Below are positions 1-10,235 of a stretch of 64,000 nt of DNA, piece by piece. Position numbers and translations under genes: made by a program. Each line of letters starts with the position of its first letter. The first letter of the stretch is position 1. This DNA comes from Isoetes taiwanensis (taxonomy: Eukaryota > Streptophyta > Lycopodiopsida > Isoetales > Isoetaceae): contig JAJEKV010000055.1 in the NCBI GenBank assembly GCA_021234155.1, positions 787,090 to 851,089 of the forward strand, given 5' to 3'. The notes under the pieces were generated by a model, which had not been told where the DNA came from, did no database searches, and was given only the letters and a program-made list of their open reading frames with translations.

Positions 1-585
1 CAACTAGCATGCACAGATTCTCATAGATTAATATTAGGGATTTGAGCTACAGTTGCTAGATTCACTCTATCCTCCATGAAGTTGCCCCATCTGCTCACTC
101 TTTGATGCCACCATGCTAGCCACGAGCCTAATGAACTTATGTCTGAACAGTAAGTATTTCCAGGCCACCAATTGATAATATTTTGAAAAGAAACATCCGT
201 GTCTTCTGCAGTGGGTGCTGATCGCCATGCCCTGCACAAATTTAGATGCTCTTGTCTATGCTCTTGGAATATGTACTTATTTGTGTTTCGTTGAAGACAT
301 TGTTCCCAATGGAACTTACAGCCACGTTCCTTTCCTTCCATGGGCTGGCCATCATTGAACACAACCCGAATTGCATTCCGAACACAACCCGAATTGAACT
401 AATGCTTTTGAAACCTCTATTGCTTTTGCGAAACTTAAGTTTTGAACCATTACTTTTTCAAACCAATCGACAAACGTACCTTTGTTATTTCGTATCTGCT
501 ATCAGTTCTATCCGAAAATCTTGGTCTCTGCTATCAGGTCTATCTGAAAATCATCTGTGTTTGGAAAATCATCTGCCCAATTACA
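1..585. other. No supported gene; one unknown minus-strand open frame
   Basis: A 113-codon open frame runs on the minus strand at 21-362. It is rich in Trp and has no domain I recognise; it might be the end of a retroelement or host exon but I cannot support either. The rest of the stretch shows no gene. Confidence 0.2.
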
Positions 586-586
586 G

Positions 587-1378
587 ACCCAGTGCGGCGG
601 CGCACTTCATCCAGCAAGGTAAGCTCAGTTGAAAAATCAGATGTTTGCGATTTCTGAGGGGCGATTTCTGAGATGTTTTCCATGATTTTTTTCAGCTGCA
701 TTGTTATCTGAACCCTTGCTCCAGCTTCAATCCGACCCAGTGCGGCGGCGCACATCCTCCAAAAAGGTAAGAATGGTTTGTTTTTTATTTTGTTTGAATA
801 CATTCACACACCGAAATGTAGTCGTTAAAATGTAATATTTAAAATGTAAACTATTAAGTTTTTTTCGTATCTGTAAACAATGTTATCTTTTCAGTATCAA
901 AACTATCAGAACTATCAGAGTATCAGAACTATTAGAACCAGGCCGCAGACCTAGTGCGGCGGCGCACCTCTTCTGGGAAGGTAAGCTTTCTCTTTCAGAT
1001 TTTCGAATCTCTTGTTCTCACTCTGTAGAAATAGTAGCAAAAATGGTCTGATTATAAGCTTGAATCCACATTGATTCCAGATTGAGACAAACTGGCCTAC
1101 ATTTTAGGGAAAAAAGGTAAGAACACACCAGCTTCTGCGTAGACCTAGTCTTGGCCAAGCATCCCCACCAAAAATGTAAGTTCAGTTAAATTTCTTTCGC
1201 ATCTGTAAACAAAATATCAGAAGTATAATGTCGTATCAGAACTATAATGTCGTATCAGACCATGTAAATTCTGATTTACAAATTCTTAGGACTCATTTTA
1301 ATCCAAATTTTGTTTCGAAGATCCAGCTTCAAATACCAGGCTGCAGACCTAGTGCGGCGGCGCACATCCGCTGGGAAG
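587..1378 (+). repeat. Array of five mini-exon-like 32-nt repeats
   Basis: A 32-nt unit containing GTGCGGCGGCGCAC occurs at 587-618, 735-766, 949-980 and 1347-1378, with a decayed 33-nt copy at 1143-1175. Every copy is followed directly by GTAAG, the consensus 5' splice site. Four of the five are preceded by AG (585-586, 947-948, 1141-1142, 1345-1346). The spacing varies from about 150 to 210 bases and the spacers are not alike, so this is not a simple satellite. The conserved core can form a five-base-pair stem (GTGCG/CGCAC) with a GCGG loop. Tandem alternative micro-exons of a gene are one reading; a mobile sequence that mimics an exon is another. The host gene is not recognised. Confidence 0.5.
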
Positions 1379-1641
1379 GTAAGCTTTCTCATCCAGATTC
1401 TCGAATCTCTTGTTCTCACTCTGTAGAAATAGTAGAAAAAGTGGTCTGAATATAATAAGGTGTTCTTGTTTTGATCCTACTTTCGGCTTTTGGGTCTTTC
1501 TGATCTTCATCAGCTGGATCCGAAAATTAATCTTTGAAATTCTACTAAGTACCTTGTTGCCCCAGAACTCATATTGAACCCTAGAACGTCCTATAAATCC
1601 ATCGTCCTTTTTGAAGCTTAAATAATGCTCCATGCGTATCC

Positions 1642-1737
1642 ATGGCACTAAGTACAGAAAAGCAAGCAGAAGAGCTTAAGGAGAAGGGCAACTTGTATTT
1701 TAAAAAGGAAAAACTGGGAGGAAAGAAGATATGCTTA
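1642..1737 (+). pseudogene. TPR-protein N-terminal fragment
   Basis: From the ATG at 1642 the frame reads MALSTEKQAEELKEKGN followed by LYFKKEKLG. This is typical of the first helix of a tetratricopeptide repeat at the start of a co-chaperone-like protein. The frame ends after about 32 codons, and no second TPR helix or further TPR unit is evident downstream. It may be a first exon or a gene fragment. TPR domains bind partner proteins; which family this belonged to cannot be told. Confidence 0.4.
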
Positions 1738-1781
1738 TGCTAAGCATCAAATATGGTGCCATCAAATATGTGGAAGGAAAA

Positions 1782-1995
1782 GGTATTGTGAAAACAGTCG
1801 AAAACTCTTGCTTTCCAATGTCAAACACTCTTTGCGCTCCTATGGCTGTTTTAGTTGTTATAAAGTTATAATGGTTTAAAAACATCTTAGGGCAATCCAG
1901 ATTAATAAAAAAACATTAGAACTTAGAATCTTCATCATGTAATCCATTTGCATGCTGAGAACCGTGATGGTGAGCCATTCATTTGCATCAGCTGG
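1782..1995. repeat. Direct duplication, copy 1 (partner 2690-2945)
   Basis: The stretch starting AAGGTATTGTGAAAAC and ending near GCATCAGCTGGGGTA recurs about 910 bases downstream with many substitutions and small indels. The partner copy starts AAGGTATTGTCAAAAC. Neither copy holds a clear gene. Confidence 0.7.
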
Positions 1996-1999
1996 GGTA

Positions 2000-2689
2000 T
2001 TAGATCTTTTTAATCCCTTTAGATACATAAATTTGGGAGATCCTTTGGGCAATGCAACCACCAAGAAAAGAAAATAACCCTGGTGATGTCCTGATAGAGC
2101 TGCATGAAGGCTTTCCCTTGAGCATAAGTACTTCGCTCCTGAAACAGGCTTTAAAGCTGCACCAAGCACGGCAGGTTCCAGTCAAGCTTCCAATGGAGCT
2201 CCCCATTGAGCTAGCTCTAGAAAAAGAGCACAATAACTTATGCTGCAGATATTTTTTTCTGAAGAGTTTCTGTATTTAATTTCCCATGTTACACCATGTA
2301 ATATCTTGCTATAATTTTCAAAACACTCACACCCTTTTTGCACAGGCCTGATATGCTTACTATTTTTTCCTACATAAGAAAATTGAATTGCACCCCCCCT
2401 TGCCGTGATCCTACTCATGCTTTTCTACAATGTTGGGAAATGCATATGCATTCTGTGAATCGTTCACAATCTCAAGAAATTAATTTATCTTATTCTGTGG
2501 AGTGGAGTAGCCGAACTAAGTAAATGTTTGGTGCAGGCTAATTATTAACGTCCGTCACCAATATACAAAGCTCGGTCAGAGAGAAACAGAAAGCTATTGA
2601 CTTTCTTCAACATTGGCTGGACAAATATAAGTCAGGGGATCTAGATTTATTGATTAAATGGTGCTGTGAATATGGCAAGGGCTTTAGGA
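2000..2689. other. No gene seen between the duplicated blocks
   Basis: A 75-codon open frame at 2052-2279 and a 61-codon frame at 2338-2523 are present. Neither has a recognisable domain. They could be exons of the gene to which the TPR fragment belonged, but nothing proves it. Confidence 0.2.
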
Positions 2690-2945
2690 AAAGGTATTGT
2701 CAAAACTGTCAGAGACTCTTGCTTTCAAACTGTCAAAATACTCTTTGTGCTTTCAATGCTGCTTTAGTTGCTATAAGTTATAGATCCGGAAGTGACTATT
2801 GAAATGGTTTGAAAACATCTCAGGGCAATCCAGAGAGAGCCTACTTTGGTTAGAAATGTAAGAACTTAGAATTGTCATCATATAATCTGTTTGCATGGTG
2901 AACCGTCATGGTGAGCCATTCATTTGCATAAGCTGGGGTAAGACA
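2690..2945. repeat. Direct duplication, copy 2 (partner 1782-1995)
   Basis: Second copy of the segment at 1782-1995, diverged but colinear. It includes the shared phrase GGTGAGCCATTCATTTGCAT. Confidence 0.7.
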
Positions 2946-4076
2946 CCATTTTTATTCCTGAGAAAATGCAAAGTTGCAGGGCTATGAAAGAAGCCGGCCT
3001 ATAGTTGCACAACATTGACTACATTTTTGAAATTTGCTTCAGAATGGCCTTTTGTTTTATAAGAATCTCTGGAGATGCTTTTTGAGTTGGAATCTATAGC
3101 CAAACAATTCATCCTCACGTTGATCCATATTTCAAATGTGTTAGCATTGGTGCAGCTTATCCCAAGCACCGTAAACTAATTGTACAAAGTATTTTAATTG
3201 TTTGATGCTCAGTGCTACATTTTCATCTTTCAAGAGTAAGCATGTGGAATATGCAAGTCTTTGTTTACATGTCAAAATTTCATATGCCTATATGATATGG
3301 TAGGGAAAGAGCCTATAAGGTTATAATATGGAAAGGAAACTTGAAGAGCACTCCATGCACATTATACATTTCTATTCACACTCCATGGATGTTATACCAT
3401 TGTATAAATTGGCAGGCACGACATTAATCATTGATTAACTGAGTTTGTTGTGACGGTTTTCGTCAATGTTCTTGCATGGAATTTGTAAGTGGTTTTGTTT
3501 TTCTTTACCCTTTCCCACCTTGATAAGAAGATGAATTACTATTCATCGTGTAAAGGCTAAGGCTGATTCCAACTACTATCAATATTACAAGCCACACTAG
3601 ATCTAACCAAGTTTATGTAGTTTGGACATTAGATATGGAGATCTTGATATAGCAATGAACAAGACAATGTAAAGTAGGTTGTGCACTGTCATTATCTTTT
3701 GCAACAAAAGTCATACTTCTAATCCAAATGATAATGTCTACAACCATCAATTAATTATAGATGCTACGCATTGCGAAGTATCATTTGCTAACATAAATAC
3801 CACACAACCCATAGATACACGTCTATCACGCATACATTCAAATTATTTCATGAAGGTAGTATCTCCGAGACATTATCCTCATACTTAAAATTTCGCATAG
3901 ATATACAATGCCCAGCAAAAATATTTACAAGCTTCCACCATATGCCCAGCAACGCTGGGCACTGTTACTAGTTGTCTCTGATAATTTTGACAAAATTGAC
4001 AAAATTATTAGAGACAATCTAATAAACCCTCTAAACCCTTTCCAAAAAAGCCCTCCAAAAATTCGCACTCCTTTCC
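2946..4076. other. AT-rich stretch without a recognised gene
   Basis: Only short open frames are present and none shows a known domain or clear splice structure. Confidence 0.3.
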
Positions 4077-4789
4077 GGATGCCCCAACACGAACCACTAC
4101 CACAGGCGCTATACGATGCAATGGAGATGGCTCAACCAATGGAACCACTACCGCAGGCGCTATACGATGCATTGGAGGTTCAACCAATGGAGCAGGAGGA
4201 GGAGCAGAGGTGGAGGTGGAGCAAAGCGGGGAGGTGGAGCTAGAGCCCGGTGTTTTTGCCGGGTTTTACCCGATCAGTTCACTATGCCCAAAAATGGAAA
4301 TGGAGATCGATAGCCCAGCCTACTCAAGACGGGCTTGAAACAATAGTCCGGATTTTGTCCGGTTTATCCAGCTTTATCCGCATTATATACAATTGTAAAC
4401 TTTTTCCAATGCATGAGGACCTCTGCGTTTAGTGGTTAGCCTCTATGCCCGGATGCCCCAACACGAACCACTACCACAAAGCTATAATGATGCAATGGAG
4501 ATGGCTCAACCAATGGAACCACTACTGCTAGCGCTTATACGATGCATTGAGGTTCAACCAATGGAGCAGGAGGAGGAGCAGGAGGTGGAGGTGGAGCAAA
4601 GCGGGAGGTGGAGCTAGAGCCCGGTGTTTTTTCCGGGTTTTACCCACCGATTCTTCACTATGCCCACTATGGAAATGGGAGATCGATAGCCCGGCTACTC
4701 GAGGACCGGGCTTGAAACAAAGAGGTCCGGGATTTTGTCCGGTTTATCCAGTTTATCCGATTATATACAATTGTAAACTTTTTCCAATG
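4077..4789 (+). repeat. Tandem duplication of about 370 bp with Q/E-rich open frames
   Basis: Two colinear copies, 4077-4411 and 4451-4789, both run from GGATGCCCCAACACGAACC to a shared end ACTTTTTCCAATG. Each contains an internal 17-codon repeat translating to PLPQALYDAMEMAQPME-like units, followed by a Glu-rich then Trp/Arg-rich stretch. Such low-complexity Pro/Gln/Glu linkers are seen in plant CACTA-type transposon proteins, and a possible fragment of such a protein lies next door at 4813-5007, on the other strand. Confidence 0.6.
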
Positions 4790-4812
4790 AATACAACAAA
4801 TTTTGTCTACTT

Positions 4813-5007
4813 CTATATTTCTACACCGTAATACATGTTACATACCTTTTTTAAGCGGTTTCTTGGCCATGCAACAAATGTTCCAACACTTTCTCCAACC
4901 GTATCCCCACCGGGGTGTCTGCGAGGTAAAGCTTCATCCATAGCGCAGCAGTTAATCAATGTAACTCGGACATACTTATCCCCGAAAATGAATTCCATGA
5001 TGGGCAT
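4813..5007 (-). pseudogene. DUF8039-like fragment of a plant transposon protein
   Basis: The minus-strand frame ends in GESVGTFVAWPRNRL after an ALPRRHPGGDTV stretch. This matches the pattern ALP-x-x-D-T-V-GEAVGTFVAWPR that I know from the DUF8039 domain of plant En/Spm (CACTA)-linked proteins. Only about 55 residues are present and no other part of the protein is found in frame. The assignment rests on this short motif and is tentative. Confidence 0.35.
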
Positions 5008-5484
5008 CTGAAATGGATCGATGGAGTCGATCTTGCATAATCCTACATTCCTTTTCTCGATTTGTAGTTAACATGAAACATTCATCTTCTACAATCGCAG
5101 AAAAATTGCTATTCGTATTACACCTACTATTGGAAATTAATGTTCAAGCTATAGGAATGAGATGAGTACCAGAATTCTGTAGCCATTCTTGAGAAGCTGA
5201 TTTGAGTTCTCGAAATCACAGGCGCTATGGAAACTCTGGCGGTCGGGAAAAATTCGAATTAGAAGAAAGATTAGGTTAACTACGTTTAGGCGGGATAAAT
5301 TTGGCGGGATACTTTTTGGGTCTTCGTCATTATTATTTGTATGTGTCAAGAATATTTCAAACCGCATTTTGTGTTTCTTGAAATTCAAATTTCTCTATTT
5401 CTCGTACATGTAGAAAAAGCTATTTCTTCGAAAGCAGCCAGATCCAAGCCGACCTTCCTCTCGACTTACTTGGGCGACTCCGAG
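5008..5484. other. No gene seen
   Basis: Short open frames only. The stretch ends just upstream of a possible first exon at 5485. Confidence 0.3.
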
Positions 5485-5639
5485 ATGTCTTCTAAAACGA
5501 ATCGAGGTCGAGGGACGGGCAGAGGAAGCGTGGAAGAGGAATCTCTAAACCCTCTTCTTCAAGTTTCAGAGGACGTTGATCAGAATACCACGTAATACAC
5601 GTAACCCTATTCAAGGTATTTAATTTGCCACGTATACAC

Positions 5640-5760
5640 CTTTGTGTGGAGAGTATTATGCTTTGCATGAATTTGAGATATTTCCTTGCCTTCAGCTAAT
5701 ATGCTTTGCATGAGTTTGAGTTATTATGCTTTGCATGAATTTTAAGTATTACCATCAGTT
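5640..5760. repeat. Short tandem repeat, ATGCTTTGCATGAATTTGAG units
   Basis: Three imperfect units of about 25-40 bases carrying TTATGCTTTGCATGA lie in the first putative intron of the unknown gene. Confidence 0.6.
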
Positions 5761-7228
5761 AATGCTCTGATTGTCCGTTTTGTAGAACATAATTTTGCTC
5801 TATTTTATATATAGAATATAGCGGTATTAGATAGTTGGAGATAGCAATGTTCAATGAGGTTAAATAGTGTGAAATATGGATTCATGAAGGGTATGTAGCT
5901 TAAAATGTGGATGCAAAATAATTTAGTTTCAAATTCACGCATAGCATGGTCAATAATAGGAGCTACCAACACGCCAAGCGTGATTTGTACTAATTTAGGT
6001 TTAAATGCACGCCAAGCGTGATCTCTTGTTCTCAAAAAGTACTCTAAAAGTGCTCATCTTCTTTGGCGAAAGGCCCAATTCGGGTTCTAATCCCGCCAAG
6101 AAAGCAAGGGCGCATCGACCCGGATGCGCACCATATGATCTCACCTTAGATGATGAAGGGCCGATTCTTATAGCAACCATTGACCCCGCCTGCCTGAAGA
6201 GGAAATGGATGAGGGTGCCGAGTGGCACGCTGACCTTGCCAAGACAAATGGCAAGCTCGACTTAACTCTTTTCTCGAGGAAAAGGAAGCGGAACAAAGAT
6301 GGCCAAACAAGGGATCCTAATCTCTTGTGAGGAAGAGGATGACACCAACCGCAAATTGCTCTTGGAGATTACACGTATGCGTAAGAAAGATCCGCCGACT
6401 TACTCACCGTGAGAGCTACCGCATACAAGGATACGCTCATGAAGACAGATGTGAAATCGGTGAGACATGTTTTAAGTATGGTTGGTCAACCAATGTAGCG
6501 CTTACGCCAATATCTATTTGCCAAGGGGTTACAAATACCGTGCGTAGAGGCATGTTCACTAAACCGACACCAAGTCACTATTTGCAGCAAAGCTAAGGAA
6601 TTAGTCGACTTGAAAGCTTCTAAGAGGGTCCTAGATCTAGGGAAGGATGTTCAACCCGCAGCTTGTCGAAGGCATGGAGGCTTCGCTTTTTAGAATGAAC
6701 AGACAGAGTGGCGCAGCCTAGAGGCCATGAACAAGTCAATAAATACTCCGACCATTATCCACCGGGTCTTAAGGAAACTTTTGCGATCCATGTGAAGTCC
6801 CTCATCCGCTCACCAAGCTCTATTTATGTTAGCGTAAGATATGATCCAAAGACATGCCATGGAGATTGTTCGAGCATGATTAGTAATCCAGTCAAATGCC
6901 TATGCCACCGATGTGCTACCTTGGGATATGATCTCGAACAAGCACCGGTGGACTAACGCCCGTCGAGCTATTATCAAGTGATGATATTAAATATGTCATC
7001 ATCGACGGGCAGATTCCGTTGAGGCACAAAAGGCCATCATCGCGGCCGCCGTAACAAACAAAGCCAAAAGTGTTCTACAATCACTATGCGTATAGGAGGT
7101 GTCAGTATCTTGGATGCCAATACTTCACCTGCAGATTTGGCTGAGATAAGTACAACTTTGAATGAAATGGGGAAGACATTTCTATACAAAAGGTAACTAA
7201 CTGCATTAGGATGTTAGCATTTTAATAT

Positions 7229-7535
7229 TCACGCCAGTCGTGCTTTCAATTCAATTGAATTCATGCGCGGCCTGGTTTCATAAATTGAATTCACGCCAGG
7301 CGTGCTTTCAAATCAAACCAATTCACGCCAGTTTTTCAAATCAATCGATTCAGCGCAGCGTGTTTTCAAATCAATTGATTTGAAAACGCCGGCGGAATTC
7401 GATGATTTGAAAACACTGGCGTGTGGTTTGATTTGAAAGCACGCCTGGCGTGAATTGCATTAGTAACTTAATTCATTTCACGCCAGGCGTGATTTTTCTC
7501 TTGATCAATTCTATTCAAATCGCGCCCGGCGTGTT
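7229..7535. repeat. Intronic inverted-repeat array of CACGCCAGGCGTG palindromes, copy 1
   Basis: Units of about 32 bases, each a 13-base near-palindrome CACGCCAGGCGTG plus a TTTCAAATCAAACCAATT-type spacer, run in one orientation to about 7355. They then run in the opposite orientation to about 7455, so the halves are reverse complements. A further unit near 7479-7535 stands apart. The whole could fold into a long hairpin in the intron RNA. Several units in this copy are corrupted in the CCAGG/CCTGG core. Confidence 0.75.
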
Positions 7536-7732
7536 TCTATTCTATGATACTGATTCAATGTCTGTACTATTGCAGTCCATACGTGGAACAACTGCGCCCG
7601 CGGCCAACAATCAGATCTTGGATGCCAATACTTCACCGCAGATTTACCGAGATAAGTGCAACTTTGAATGAAATGGGGAAGACATTTCTATACAAAAGGT
7701 AACTAACGCATTAGGATGTTAGCATTTTAATA

Positions 7733-8030
7733 TTCACGCCCGGTCGTGCTTTCAATTCAATTGAATTCACGCGGCACCGTTTCATAAATTGAATTCCGCC
7801 AGGCGTGCTTTCAAATCAAACCAATTCACGCCAGGTGTTTTTCAAATCAATCAATTCCGCCATTGAAAACACGCCTGGCGTGAATTCGATTGATTTGAAA
7901 ACACGCCTGGCGTGAATTGGTTTGATTTGAAAGCACGCCTGGCGTGAATTGCATTAGTAACTTAATTCATTTCACGCCAGGCGTGATTTTTCTCTTGATC
8001 AATTCTATTCAAATCGCGCCCGGCGTGTTT
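7733..8030. repeat. Intronic inverted-repeat array, copy 2
   Basis: Second copy of the hairpin array, in the duplicated intron. The right arm is well preserved, with three ACGCCTGGCGTG units near 7870-7947. The left arm holds the complementary CGCCAGGCGTG units. Corrupted units lie at different places from those in copy 1. Isolated relatives of the motif occur at about 5980-6020 (ACGCCAAGCGTG) and 10095-10165, in the same gene. Confidence 0.75.
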
Positions 8031-9404
8031 CTATTCTATGATACTGATTCAATGTCTGTACTATTGCAGTCCATACGTTGAACAACTGCGCCACGCCCGT
8101 CAACAGTGGGTGGAATATGGCTGCCCATTGCCCACCGCATGTATGGGTCAAAGTCCGAGGCATTCAAGGCTGCCGGAGCCGGACTGCCGCATAACAATTA
8201 TACGAGAGAAGAAGAAGACCGCAAGAAAATCAAAGAAAAAGGTGGTGATGACATTGCGGATCCTTCAAAAGCTCATCTAGCGTGTCGGGACCAACGCACT
8301 CGTATAAGATTGTGTTTTGTAAGGAGGCAAGATGGCTCAAGTGGAATGAATTCGGGATGCTTATGCACAAGGAAAGCTGCCAGATATTATGGGTAGGGTG
8401 CCTCCCCGTTGATGTAAGCATCTTTGACTTGAATGTGACAGATGAGAAAGACTCAGGGGGCTAGACGACTGAGACCATTTGGGTTTTAGACTAGTGCTTA
8501 AAGAAGGAAGTCTTATACAAGAAGAGTGCTTTCACTAAGGATAGGATGTCCTTCAAAGAGAGTGCTGCAGCCATGTGAAGGATGTGTCGACAATGAAGTC
8601 ACCAGAGGGAGCCGAGTTACAAAGGCTATCTGGGATGTGGCATTATCCGAAATTGGATTGTTGGACAAATACAAGGTCAAGAATGATGACATCAAGAAGT
8701 TTGTATTCTGGTCAAAGGACTTCCTAAAGAATTGGAAGGCTAAAAATACAAAACATAAGGAGACTCTACCCCCTAAGGTAATGGCCGAAGTTGAGAAGAA
8801 AAAGTGGCTTTGTGAAGAAGATTACCGGAGAACACCGGCCCCAAGATTCAGTCTCCATTGGGTACAAAGGTCTCTTGCCGGGAATCAACCCTCCGGCCTT
8901 AAAAATATATCACTTTTGTGTTGGACAGCAGGGTGGGAGAGGAGATATGGGCATGAACCGAGGGACTACAAAGAAATTCTTTACCACCGTTGATAGGATT
9001 GACAACTCGAGAGGTCCTTTACTATTGTCATCGTTTGTCCTTCGTGTGAGTCACATCTGCATGCACTATCCGCCACGCTCATGATCCGAGTGCCTCAAAG
9101 TTATTAGGGAGGGATGCCTAATATATGATGTTAAGGATAATGAGTCGCTAACGAATCGGAAGATGACACATGTGATCTTTATTATGATATCCATGTCAGT
9201 CGACGAGGAATATGATATTGCTAAGGCCAAGGGTGACAATACAAAGCATGGGAATGTTTTTCTTCTAGATGATCCGGACTTAAGAACTATATTCTTTCAT
9301 ACGGATCGGGATCACGTAATGGATGAGTCAAAAGAGGATGAGGATCTGGACCCCCTCCTAAGTGGGGAAATCAAGTCACGAGCTACAAACTAAGGAGAAG
9401 GGCC

Positions 9405-9700
9405 CCTTAAATAAAAATGGATTTCCGCCTATGGTTGCTTACCTCGTCGAGGCATTTGCTCCAATTGATACAACCTGCTTGGAGCTTCATGTTGGAGGTT
9501 ATATTGCCCGAGAGGCTCTTATGGGTGTTAGAAGATGTCACTGCTTTGTGAGTGATGAGCAGGCCAAAGACTTTCTTGAACCATTCCTCATGCATGTGCT
9601 TGCCAAGTCTCCTAAAGGCCCTTATGGCAACCTGAAATCATCGGCAATCAAAAGTCTCAGACTTGTCCAATTCGAAAGTGGACGTTGCTTCCGGTGAGGG
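9405..9700 (+). other. Coding block with a possible methyltransferase-like motif
   Basis: This block of the unknown gene reads GFPPMVAYLVEAFAPIDTTC, then LELHVGGYIAREALMG and CHCFVSDEQAKDFLEPFL. The layout (hydrophobic strand, Gly-Gly loop, helix, then acidic Asp after the next strand) resembles the SAM-binding motif I region of adenine-specific DNA/RNA methyltransferases. The Asp/Glu-x-x-x-Gly pattern is imperfect (LELHVGG). The resemblance is by eye only and the block may be an unrelated fold. Confidence 0.2.
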
Positions 9701-10235
9701 AACTAGTAATCTACAGAGTCGATAAAGAAAGCAATAATGAACAAATAGCTGCTAAACCGGCCGCTCAAAGTACCGCGGATGGCGTAACTTAGGGAATATC
9801 CTTGCCCACATTGCGGGTGATGCAAGCAACAATAGAGTAGATTCACGGGTTAACAATGAACTAATTGACAGGGGAAACCGAAAATGAAGGCAACGAAAGG
9901 CGGCTCTAGTGATTCACGCAGTGTTTGCCAAATCAATAGTAAAATAATGTCGGTTGAAGGACGCAAAATGAACGAATAGAAAATAACAATTCTAACAATC
10001 AGAAGAAGACGAAGATTAAGGGTGGCGAAGGGGAGAATGACGCCGATGACGGCAGCGAAACTGAAGATGATAGGTATGGCCTTGCCCACGAAATCGCGCC
10101 ACGCGTCAAACAAATCACGCCGAGCGCGATTTGGTTATGACTATTTCAAATCACGCTTGGCGCGTTTGTATTGTTTGTGTTATCGTATCTTGCTGACCGG
10201 ATACATGTTTGATGTTTCACCTTCCATTGGCGTTT

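Larger units (their letters stand above)
7193..8069 (+). repeat. Tandemly duplicated intron plus exon segment
   Basis: The intron 7193-7575 and the intron 7699-8069 are copies of one another. Both start GTAACTAACNGCATTAGG and end GATTCAATGTCTGTACTATTGCAG-like. The exon tail before the first (ATGCCAATACTTCACC to ATACAAAAG) is copied at 7618-7698. Skipping the duplicated exon, by joining 7192 to 8070, keeps the reading frame; including it appears to break it. The unit length is about 500 bases. Confidence 0.75.

Noticed and set aside
7229-8030. A CRISPR-like array of repeats and spacers
   Set aside because: The units are palindromic, flip orientation halfway, have near-identical spacers and sit in a eukaryotic intron.
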